Of a stretch of DNA of 20,562 nucleotides, positions 14,219-20,562 are shown piece by piece (the stretch's first letter is position 1; the number at the start of each line of letters is the position of its first letter). The stretch lies in assembly GCA_947454695.1 (NCBI GenBank), contig CANGMW010000013.1, positions 1 to 20,562 on the forward strand, read 5' to 3'. Below the pieces are notes generated by a model, which did no database searches, was not told where the DNA came from, and worked only from the letters and a program-made list of their open reading frames with translations. The position numbers and the translations under genes are program-made. Source of the DNA: Comamonadaceae bacterium (GTDB lineage Bacteria > Pseudomonadota > Gammaproteobacteria > Burkholderiales > Burkholderiaceae_C).

Positions 14219-15802
14219 TCAGGGCACTTGGGCCACCGTACACGTCGGCTTGGCAGCGCCCGATCGGTTGAGTTCGTTGCTGCCCAACAGGGTGTGGCTA
14301 CCGGTGCAGGTCACCGTCACGGTCAGCCCTGCATTGACGGCTGCCAGAGCATCCAGATTGCGCCAGCGCGTCACGCCGTCGTCGGCCGCCGTTGAACGGG
14401 CAGAGTACGTGGGGTCGACCAACACGCCACCCCGGTACCAATAGCCCGCGCCGTTCCCGTCGGCATAGCCGACCGAGCCAGCCGGGCTGATGAAAGAAAC
14501 GCGCAAATAACGGGTTCTGGGAGCCGTGAGCACGTCGGTGTTGAACGTGTCCAGGCAGGCGCCCGAGGAGTTCGTGCCGCTGCTCACGTCGCCGGACTGC
14601 AGCAAGGTGTAGGCGCTGGTGGTGGGGTCGCGGTTCATCAACTCCCAGCGCAAGGTCATGCCTTGGGCGCTGCCCGACAAGGGCGCGGAGTTGACGTAAT
14701 TCACAAAGCGCACAAACAGTTGATTGGCCTTGCACGACTCGGCCGGTGCGGTGCACATGCCAGCCTGATGCAAGCTGCTGGAAAACTCGTTGAGCGACAC
14801 CGCCTGCACCCGACCGTCGTAGTCCTGGGTATCGGCCGCGGCGTTGTCGCTCGCCGGAGTCAGCGGGTTCTCATACACGCGAAAGCCTCGAATGCCGGCC
14901 AGGAAATTGGGATAGACCAGGCCGCGATCGGCCAAGGCGGGGTCCATGCCGGTGGTACCCACCACGTTGTAGACGGCATTCATGCGGTCCAAGCGGCGCT
15001 GTGAGGGCGGCAAGCGCCGCACCACCACAAACGCCGCAGCGGACGAGTTCTCAAACACCGCGTCGGTGGTGGCGGTGGCGGTGGTGGCATAGCCCAAGGC
15101 GGGCGACCACTCGAAATTGCCTTCATAACCTTTGGTCCAGATGCGCGGCAAGGTCACGTTGATGTGGTCGCGCAGGTAGCCGGTTTCGGTGGCACTGGGG
15201 TTGACGCGAATTTTTTGTTCGATGTCCAGGAGGCTGTTGAGGTTGCGGCACATCTGGGCGCGCACGCCCCCGGTGGACATCGTCGTGTTCTGGTCCGGGT
15301 CAAACTGATCGGCAATGGTCTTGAACGACCACACCCCATCCGACAGCGCCACCGCAGGGTAAAACGCGGTGGCCTTGTCGTTGCGCAAGGCCGGCTGGGC
15401 GTCATACCAATAGGCGGTTTGCAGCGGTGACACCGTGGGTACACCGAGCACCGCACCGGGCAATGCGCCGGGCCGCCCCAAACCCAAAGCCTCCAGTGTC
15501 GCGCTCAGATCCACATGGCTGGCCACGGTGTAGGAGCCGGAGGTGCCTTCCAGAAAACGAATGGGCGCGGGCAGACCGAAGCCGATGTTGGCGTAGCTCA
15601 CCAGCGCATCGCGCGCTTGCTGCAGGGACAACACATCTTGGCGTGCGCTGTCGAGCTTGCCCTGCATGGCAAACAACGGGATCAACATGGCCGCTAAGCC
15701 GCCGATGATGACCAGGGCCAAGGCCAGCTCCATGAGCAAAAACCCGCGCGCACAACGCATCGCACGGCGGCGCAAAGAGCGTGTCAGGGTGCGGTGCATC
15801 AT
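14219..15802 (-). CDS. Oversized (527-residue) prepilin-like protein
   Basis: The leader ends RG|FLLMELALALVIIGGLAAML (G20, F21, E25 at mature +5), a clear prepilin peptidase site with its membrane helix. The next segment, with QQARDALVSYANIGFGLPAP (61-80), is typical of a class of minor pilins. A globular region of about 440 residues follows and contains six mature cysteines (185, 350, 357, 416, 499, 521), an even number suited to disulfides. It ends in a Gly/Tyr- and Thr-rich segment. Most pilins are 120-250 residues, so this is an outlier. A tip-located minor pilin or adhesin, in the slot occupied by minor pilins such as MshD/MshO, is the best inference. ATG 15802 overlaps the mshG stop by 4 bases; the next codon is also ATG. 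No known adhesin domain was recognised. Confidence 0.82.
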   Translation of the reverse strand: MMHRTLTRSLRRRAMRCARGFLLMELALALVIIGGLAAMLIPLFAMQGKLDSARQDVLSLQQARDALVSYANIGFGLPAPIRFLEGTSGSYTVASHVDLSATLEALGLGRPGALPGAVLGVPTVSPLQTAYWYDAQPALRNDKATAFYPAVALSDGVWSFKTIADQFDPDQNTTMSTGGVRAQMCRNLNSLLDIEQKIRVNPSATETGYLRDHINVTLPRIWTKGYEGNFEWSPALGYATTATATTDAVFENSSAAAFVVVRRLPPSQRRLDRMNAVYNVVGTTGMDPALADRGLVYPNFLAGIRGFRVYENPLTPASDNAAADTQDYDGRVQAVSLNEFSSSLHQAGMCTAPAESCKANQLFVRFVNYVNSAPLSGSAQGMTLRWELMNRDPTTSAYTLLQSGDVSSGTNSSGACLDTFNTDVLTAPRTRYLRVSFISPAGSVGYADGNGAGYWYRGGVLVDPTYSARSTAADDGVTRWRNLDALAAVNAGLTVTVTCTGSHTLLGSNELNRSGAAKPTCTVAQVP

Positions 15803-17007
15803 TGGAACCCCGCAGACGCGCGCGCGGCCAAGTCGTAGACCGGACCCAGCATGGTCACGCCCACCAGCAACAAGACACCAGCCAGCACCAGCAACATCAC
15901 AGGCTCAAATAAGCGCGTTCCGGTCTCGATTTGCTGCTTGAGTTGTTGAGCGTAATGCTCACTCAGGCGCTGACTTTGCTGGTCCAGCGTGCCGGTGTTC
16001 TCTCCCAGGTGCACCAAGCTCAGGGCAAAGCGCTCGAACACACGGGTGCTTCCCAAACCCTCTGCGAGGGACTGGCCGCGCGACGCGTTCAAGCCGATGC
16101 GGCTGATGCGCTCGCCAAAATGCTGGTTGATGGGCTGCTGCACCAGCACGGTCAGCGTACGGCTCAGGGTCAGGCCCGCGCCGTGCATGGCGGCCAAATG
16201 GCTGAAAAAGGCGTGGTAGACCCGCGCACGCTCGATCTGACGAACTCCGGGCAACCACCAAAACACCGCGTGGATGGCGGGCTTGAGTGCGGCCATGCGC
16301 ACCATCAACAACAAACCCAAGACCACGATGCCCAAGGCCATCGGCAACCACGACACATGCTCTTTGAGCCCCTCGGCCACCTGCATGACCCACACCGTGG
16401 TGGGGGGCAGCTTCACCCGCAAGGATTCAAAAAGGGTGGCCATTTTGGGCAACACCGCCAGCAACCAATACAAGCCACTGGCCGTCAGAACGGTCAACAC
16501 AATGGCGGGGTAAATCATGGCGTTGAGCAAGGCTTTGCGCAGCTGGCGCATTTGCTCGAACTGGGCCGCGGCCGTGGCCAGAATTTCACCCAGGCGACCG
16601 GTTTCCTGGCCCACCACCACCAACTGGCTGAGCATGGGCGGGAACACGCGGGACTTGTCAATCGCTTGTGCGGGCGTGTCGCCGCGCTCCACCGCGCGCT
16701 TGAGGCGCGCGCACAGCATGCGCAAGCGGGTGCTGGATGCGCTCAGTGCCGCTTCGGCCAAGGCCATGCGCAAGTCCGAGCCAGCGCGCACCTGGTGCGA
16801 AATCAACAGACAGAACTCGGTCACCGCTGCGGGCGACAAGGGGCGCATCACCAGCACATTGAGCCAGGACGGCAAATACCACACACGGTAGGGCTGCAAG
16901 CCTTGAGCAGCCAAGGCACTGAACAAGTCGTTCAAGTCCGCATGCTCGCCCGAGCCGCGCACGCTGGCGCCCTCGTCGGTGATGGCTTGGTACCAGTAAA
17001 GCCTCAT
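15799..17007 (-). CDS. mshG: Type II secretion/pilus platform protein, GspF/PilC family (MshG)
   Basis: This 402-residue polytopic inner-membrane platform protein transmits ATPase motion to pilin assembly. It has the duplicated T2SSF cytoplasmic domain at about 62-188 and 265-385. The two characteristic turns are visible as VVGQETGRLGE (131-141) and HLGENTGTLD (333-342). Membrane helices lie near 165-187, 218-238 and 368-390. Length is normal (about 400). ATG 17007 overlaps the mshE stop codon by 4 bases, and the large prepilin gene follows with another 4-base overlap. The E-G adjacency matches MSHA and other type IV pilus loci. Confidence 0.93.
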   Translation of the reverse strand: MRLYWYQAITDEGASVRGSGEHADLNDLFSALAAQGLQPYRVWYLPSWLNVLVMRPLSPAAVTEFCLLISHQVRAGSDLRMALAEAALSASSTRLRMLCARLKRAVERGDTPAQAIDKSRVFPPMLSQLVVVGQETGRLGEILATAAAQFEQMRQLRKALLNAMIYPAIVLTVLTASGLYWLLAVLPKMATLFESLRVKLPPTTVWVMQVAEGLKEHVSWLPMALGIVVLGLLLMVRMAALKPAIHAVFWWLPGVRQIERARVYHAFFSHLAAMHGAGLTLSRTLTVLVQQPINQHFGERISRIGLNASRGQSLAEGLGSTRVFERFALSLVHLGENTGTLDQQSQRLSEHYAQQLKQQIETGTRLFEPVMLLVLAGVLLLVGVTMLGPVYDLAARASAGFQ

Positions 17008-18638
17008 GCCGCTTGCTCACCAAACACACGGTTGAGTTCGGCCGGATCGGTGACCCCTGACTCCACCAAACGCTGGGCCCAAGCCCGCATGGGAATAAAG
17101 CCTCGCTGGTGCAAGCTCGCCCGCATTTCTGCTTCACCCGCTTCGTTGTCGATCAGGTTGCGCAATTCATCGTCCACCACCAGCACCTCGCCCACGGCCA
17201 AGCGGCCGCGGTAACCGGTGGTGTTGCACCGCTCACAGCCCACGGCGCGGTAGCGCCCGCCCGTGAGGGGCGCGCGGCAGGCCATGCACAGGCGACGCAC
17301 CAGGCGCTGGCCAATCACGCCACGCAAGGTGGCTGATAACAAATACGCCGGCACACCCAAGTCGCGCAAGCGGCTGATGCTGCTCAGCGCATCGTTGGTG
17401 TGCAAAGTGGCAGGCACCAGGTGACCGGTTTGAGAAGCCCGCACGGCCATGGTGGCCGTGTCGCCATCGCGGATTTCGCCCACCAGCACCACGTCCGGGT
17501 CCTGGCGTAAAAAACCTTTGATGGCCGAGGTGAAGGTCATGCCGGCTTTTTCATTCAAGCGGACCTGGCGCACCATGGGCACGTGGTATTCCACCGGGTC
17601 TTCAATCGTCATGATGTTGCGCTCCAGCGCATTGATCAAACGCAGGCCCGCGTACAAGGTGGTGGTTTTGCCGCTGCCGGTGGGGCCGGTCGACAAGACC
17701 ATGCCGTCGGGCGCTTGCATCAGGCGCGCAATCTGCGCCACCTGCTCGGGCCAAAACCCGCACTGCTCCAGGGGCAGCACTTCGCCGCGCAAAGACAAAA
17801 TCCGCACCACCAGGTTCTCGCCGTGGGTGGTGGGCATGGACGAGACCCGCATATCAAAATCCTGCCCCACCAAATTCAGCGAGTAACTGCCATCCTGGGG
17901 TTTGCGTGATTCGGCGATGTCCATGCCGGCTTCGACCTTGATGGCCGAGGCCACCCGCGCGTTCAGGCCGCTGGACAGCACATGGTGGAGTTGCAGCACG
18001 CCGTCGATGCGGTAAAACACCAGCAGGGCAAAACCGCTGGGCGTGAAATGCACGTCACTGGCACCGCGCTCTACGGCATCGGCCAAAGCCAGACGCACCA
18101 AACGCCCGCCGTCTAAGTCGCCGCCCACACGCGCCAACTCATGCGCGAGTTCTTCAGCACTGGGGTGCGAGGCAAAGTGGTAGGCCGATTCAATCGCCGA
18201 GGCTAAGGGGCCGCGCGGCGCGACACAAAAATCCACCTTGGTCGTGACATGGCGGGTCAGGCGCTGCTGGGCATCAAAGTCGGTCGGGTCTTCAACCGCA
18301 ATTTGCAGCGCGCCGCCAAGCCAGCGCAGCGGCAACATGCGGTGTTGGCGGGCAAAGGCAAACGGCAGTTGCGCCAAGGCATCGGGGTCCACTTGCGTGG
18401 CCTCAGGCTGCCAATAAGGCAGGCTGTACAACGTAGACAGGCTGCGAGCGATGTCCGTGTCAGTGGCCATGCGCAACAAGCGCAGCACATGCGGCACGGC
18501 GTAACCCATGGACTTGGCAATGCGCCGTGCATAGTCAATTTGCTGCGGTGTCAGCAAGCCCGCACGGCCCAACTGCCGGAGCAAATTTTCATTCGCTTCG
18601 GACAACAGGGCGGGCGGGGACACGACGCTTTGAGGCAT
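17004..18638 (-). CDS. mshE: Pilus assembly ATPase, GspE/PulE/MshE family
   Basis: This 544-residue cytoplasmic hexameric ATPase powers pilin polymerisation. An N-terminal MshEN-type domain (about 15-80, with RAGLLTPQQIDYA and TDIARSLSTLYSLPYW) leads to the ASDVH segment (193-197). Walker A GPTGSGKT is at 318-325, the Asp box IEDPVEYH at 345-352, and Walker B VVLVGE at 383-388. The His box region follows (TGHLVPATLHTNDA, 404-417). A tetracysteine zinc motif has Cys 451, 454, 468 and 471. All catalytic elements are intact and the zinc motif fits an assembly (PilB-like) rather than a retraction ATPase. ATG 18638 lies 2 bases after the previous stop; a TTG at 18644, overlapping it, is the alternative. 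Neither has a clear ribosome site. Confidence 0.93.
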   Translation of the reverse strand: MPQSVVSPPALLSEANENLLRQLGRAGLLTPQQIDYARRIAKSMGYAVPHVLRLLRMATDTDIARSLSTLYSLPYWQPEATQVDPDALAQLPFAFARQHRMLPLRWLGGALQIAVEDPTDFDAQQRLTRHVTTKVDFCVAPRGPLASAIESAYHFASHPSAEELAHELARVGGDLDGGRLVRLALADAVERGASDVHFTPSGFALLVFYRIDGVLQLHHVLSSGLNARVASAIKVEAGMDIAESRKPQDGSYSLNLVGQDFDMRVSSMPTTHGENLVVRILSLRGEVLPLEQCGFWPEQVAQIARLMQAPDGMVLSTGPTGSGKTTTLYAGLRLINALERNIMTIEDPVEYHVPMVRQVRLNEKAGMTFTSAIKGFLRQDPDVVLVGEIRDGDTATMAVRASQTGHLVPATLHTNDALSSISRLRDLGVPAYLLSATLRGVIGQRLVRRLCMACRAPLTGGRYRAVGCERCNTTGYRGRLAVGEVLVVDDELRNLIDNEAGEAEMRASLHQRGFIPMRAWAQRLVESGVTDPAELNRVFGEQAA

Positions 18639-18640
18639 GG

Positions 18641-20173
18641 TCAAAACGCGCCGGCGGCGATGTTCAGTTTGGTTTTCAGGCGCGCACCGGGCTCGCCTTT
18701 GATGGTGTCTTCAAACGTCAACTGGGTGTCGTTCAAACGGCCCAACAGCGTCAAGCGTTCAGCCAAGGCTTCAGCCTTGAGTTTGGCCTGGGCATAGCTG
18801 CCTGGCACCACAATGTTGAGCTCCACCAGGAAGCTGGGCTCACCGGCCACCGGCATGCTCCGCTGGGGTGTGCCGTTGGTAAAGCCCGTGTCAGCCACCG
18901 GCTGAACGCCCTTGGCCACGTCGCGCTTGGCCACTTGGGTTTTGCGTTTGCCCGGATCCGAAGCATCGGCTTGCAACACCGGCTGGCCGTCCACCACACG
19001 CACCCGCTCGGCCGCGGTGCCGTTGCGACTGATGCGCAGCTCTTTGACCTGCACACCACTGGGAATCTGGGTGAGCAGTTCTTTCAAAAAGCGATCGGCT
19101 CGCAAGTTAGCGCCCAGCGCCGTCTCGCGCCAAGCCGCCGAGCGCAATGCCGTCACCGCCTCAGCCGGGGGCTTGAGTTTTTGCAAGGCCTGCGACTCGG
19201 CCGCCAGGCTTACTTGTTCTTGCTGCAATTCGGCCAGCGTGTTGGCGGCCTGCGAATGCCACCAGAGTCCCACGCCCAAGAGCAACGCGCCCACCGTGGC
19301 CACGGTGCCGGCCACCCAAGGCGCAAAGTGCCAGGCCATCACCCGCTGACGGTAGCCGTTGACAATCAGGCTTTCGCTGGGCGTGGCAAATGCCAAGCCA
19401 TACAGTTCGGGCTGCAACAGCACCTCGTTGCCAGACACGCCTTGGAACAAGCCCTGGAGCTTGGTCACCAAGTCCCGCGAGCCGTTACTGGCCCAGTCGC
19501 CATCGCTCACCCACGGGCCTTTGCCCAATCGCAACACTTGGCCATGCGCGCCGGAGAACTCTAGCGGTGCGGTGCTGGTGGCGGAGTCGAGCAAGGTTTT
19601 CCATTGCCCTAAATCGCCTTGGCCCACATTGAACGATTGCATGCGCTGCCAGACCACCCGGCCGTCGCGCACGCCCAGGGTGCGCAAGCCCCCGGTTTGC
19701 CACCAGTGCACCAACACCGGCGTCGACGTCACCGCCCCCACCAAAGCCGCCACCGCCGCTTCGGCGGTGAGCAAATGGGTGAGCGGGCGGGTGACGGAGG
19801 GGAGCAGCTCATGCGCCAGCTCGGCATCGTCTTCGAGCATGGCCAGCACATCAACCTCAGCTTCGCCCTGGCGAACCCAGTTCACCCGGCTGCGCACACG
19901 AAAGCGCTCGGTGAATGTGCCGTTGTCGGTGAGGTGGCGTTGCACCAGCACCGGCGCAAACCGTTTGGAGAGCGCCCGCACACGCAGGCGCTCGGTTAAG
20001 TTGGCGGGCGAGTCCAGGCTCAAGCGCATGGAATGTCCGTCGGTATTGACCATTTCATCAATGGCGGCCTGGCCTTGCGCCAGCACTTTGCGCCCACTGA
20101 CAACGGCAAAAGCCACCGGGTGCGTACCGTACGCGGTGGCTGTGCGCAACATGCTGATCAACAGGGTTTTCAT
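18641..20173 (-). CDS. MshI/PilN-like inner-membrane assembly protein with PilM-like N-terminal region
   Basis: This 510-residue bitopic protein has a cytoplasmic region (1-284) that seems to follow a degenerate PilM/GspL-like actin-fold pattern, including a VNWVRQGEAEVDVLAML-type strand region and a Gly-rich stretch. One membrane helix spans about 285-306 and a coiled coil about 308-335. A PilN-like periplasmic domain (about 340-510) contains LLTQIPSGVQVKELRISRNG and SFLVELNIVVPG. This is the GspL/MshI layout, in which the cytoplasmic ATPase-docking part and the periplasmic PilN part are in one chain. No separate pilM gene is present in the window. ATG 20173 lacks a ribosome site but overlaps the stop of a 7-codon mini-ORF (20170-20193). 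mshE follows immediately, consistent with the two proteins interacting. Confidence 0.78.
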   Translation of the reverse strand: MKTLLISMLRTATAYGTHPVAFAVVSGRKVLAQGQAAIDEMVNTDGHSMRLSLDSPANLTERLRVRALSKRFAPVLVQRHLTDNGTFTERFRVRSRVNWVRQGEAEVDVLAMLEDDAELAHELLPSVTRPLTHLLTAEAAVAALVGAVTSTPVLVHWWQTGGLRTLGVRDGRVVWQRMQSFNVGQGDLGQWKTLLDSATSTAPLEFSGAHGQVLRLGKGPWVSDGDWASNGSRDLVTKLQGLFQGVSGNEVLLQPELYGLAFATPSESLIVNGYRQRVMAWHFAPWVAGTVATVGALLLGVGLWWHSQAANTLAELQQEQVSLAAESQALQKLKPPAEAVTALRSAAWRETALGANLRADRFLKELLTQIPSGVQVKELRISRNGTAAERVRVVDGQPVLQADASDPGKRKTQVAKRDVAKGVQPVADTGFTNGTPQRSMPVAGEPSFLVELNIVVPGSYAQAKLKAEALAERLTLLGRLNDTQLTFEDTIKGEPGARLKTKLNIAAGAF

Positions 20174-20193
20174 AGAAGGTGACGCAACGCCAT
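20170..20193 (-). other. Seven-codon leader mini-ORF overlapping the mshI-like start
   Basis: On the minus strand an ATG at 20193 opens a 7-residue frame, MALRHLL. Its TGA (20172-20170) overlaps the ATG of the mshI-like gene as ATGA, the same overlap used at many junctions of this operon. A weak CAGG lies 9 bases upstream of the mini-ORF start, while the mshI-like ATG has no ribosome site of its own. Reinitiation after the mini-ORF is an inference, and chance is possible for so short a frame. Confidence 0.3.
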
Positions 20194-20225
20194 GTCAGAC
20201 GACCTGTGAATCTTTATAAACGGCA

Positions 20226-20250
20226 AACCCGGGACACGAGGCCCCGGGTT
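20226..20250 (-). promoter_or_regulatory. Stem-loop between the first prepilin gene and the mshI-like gene
   Basis: This is a perfect 8-bp GC-rich inverted repeat (AACCCGGG 20226-20233 with CCCGGGTT 20243-20250) with a 9-base loop, 28 bases after the prepilin stop. In the direction of transcription it is followed by TGCCGTTTATAAAG, not a T-run. It looks more like an attenuator or mRNA-stabilising hairpin than a full terminator. The same downstream stretch contains TATAAA (complement of 20213-20218), which could be a -10 box, but no -35 was found. Confidence 0.55.
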
Positions 20251-20278
20251 GCTTTAAGCGAAAACGATTAAACGAGCA

Positions 20279-20562
20279 TCAATTGACGACGGCGCCGCCC
20301 ATTTGCGATTCCGGCACGCGGTCAAAGTAATACACCACCGCGACCATGCCATCCGAAGTGGCCGTCGAAGTGCCGCTGTATTGAGTTGATTGCCAGTTCT
20401 CAGAATAGGTGCCGTTAGCGTTCTCTCGGTACAAAATTCGAATGCGCGAACGATCGGCACGTGCTTCCTGACCGTTGATGCCCACTGCCAGGCGGCGGGC
20501 CATCCTCTGGGGAACGTTGTGGATCACGATGGCGTTGTAATCGGCGTCGACAGCCGAAGAAC
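20279..20562 (-). CDS. C-terminal fragment of a prepilin-like protein (pilus operon, proximal)
   Basis: This is an open minus-strand frame running off the right edge and ending at TGA 20281-20279, about 94 residues. It contains DYNAIVIHNVPQRMARRLAVGING and ends DGMVAVVYYFDRVPESQMGGAVVN. The first segment aligns without gaps to FNAMVLTNVPITAARRLATAVDG of the prepilin at 8871-9626, and the VVYYFDRVP end corresponds to VVLFFDRIP in that protein. Homology is therefore seen directly. The N-terminal leader and helix are outside the window, so prepilin status is inferred from the paralogue. Position ahead of a hairpin and the assembly genes is typical of an abundant pilin subunit, but that is speculative. 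Confidence 0.72.
   Translation of the reverse strand, partial: SSAVDADYNAIVIHNVPQRMARRLAVGINGQEARADRSRIRILYRENANGTYSENWQSTQYSGTSTATSDGMVAVVYYFDRVPESQMGGAVVN

Noticed and set aside
15931..17214. A 427-codon plus-strand open frame opposite mshG and mshE.
   Set aside because: It is rich in His, Gln and Gly, as expected for the complement of Ala/Leu-rich coding DNA, has no recognisable domain, and the opposite strand encodes clear GspF and GspE proteins.
1..20562. CRISPR arrays, insertion sequences, integrases or phage genes.
   Set aside because: No regularly spaced repeats, terminal inverted repeats or transposase/integrase motifs were seen on either strand.

Overview
The window is about 20.6 kb of GC-rich proteobacterial chromosome with Shine-Dalgarno starts, frequent GTG starts and tightly packed operons. 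The protein families suggest a betaproteobacterium of the Burkholderiales, probably Comamonadaceae: TRAP and Bug solute-binding proteins, an IorB-like C-terminus, a MOFRL glycerate kinase and an MSHA-type pilus locus. This placement is inferred from family content, not from a marker gene. No phage, transposase, integrase or CRISPR array is visible.

Positions 1-7184 are the metabolic part. A C-terminal fragment resembling indolepyruvate oxidoreductase subunit beta is followed by a complete TRAP transporter operon (dctP, dctQ, dctM). A strong hairpin lies between the binding-protein gene and the permease genes. The operon ends in a bidirectional terminator shared with a convergent Crp/Fnr-type regulator gene. 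That regulator has an FNR-like recognition helix and a 9/10 FNR-type box upstream of its own start. Next come a MOFRL glycerate 2-kinase gene on the minus strand and, divergent from it, an orphan Bug-type binding-protein gene. The Bug gene is followed 2 bases later by a small predicted lipoprotein with a TonB_C-like tail. The divergent region carries a perfect 12-bp palindrome and a perfect 12-bp tandem duplication. A tRNA-Ser(UGA) closes this part.

Positions 7258-20562 form one compact minus-strand gene cluster. In transcription order it encodes: the C-terminus of a prepilin-like protein (running off the window), an MshI/PilN-like inner-membrane protein, the ATPase MshE, the platform protein MshG, a 527-residue prepilin-like protein, MshJ- and MshK-like proteins, the secretin MshL, the ExeA-like ATPase MshM, an MshN-like TPR protein, a second prepilin, and a TpsB (ShlB/FhaC-family) outer-membrane transporter. 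Most junctions are 4-base ATGA-type overlaps or gaps under 20 bases, so the genes are probably co-transcribed and translationally coupled.

The most interesting feature is this composition: an MSHA-like type IV pilus machine whose operon ends in a two-partner-secretion transporter. It also has an oversized prepilin in the middle and two paralogous prepilins at its ends. No TpsA exoprotein, retraction ATPase or prepilin peptidase is present in the window. A reasonable inference is an envelope adhesion or secretion organelle in which a pilus and a TpsB-exported or TpsB-assembled protein act together; the TpsB substrate would lie outside the window.
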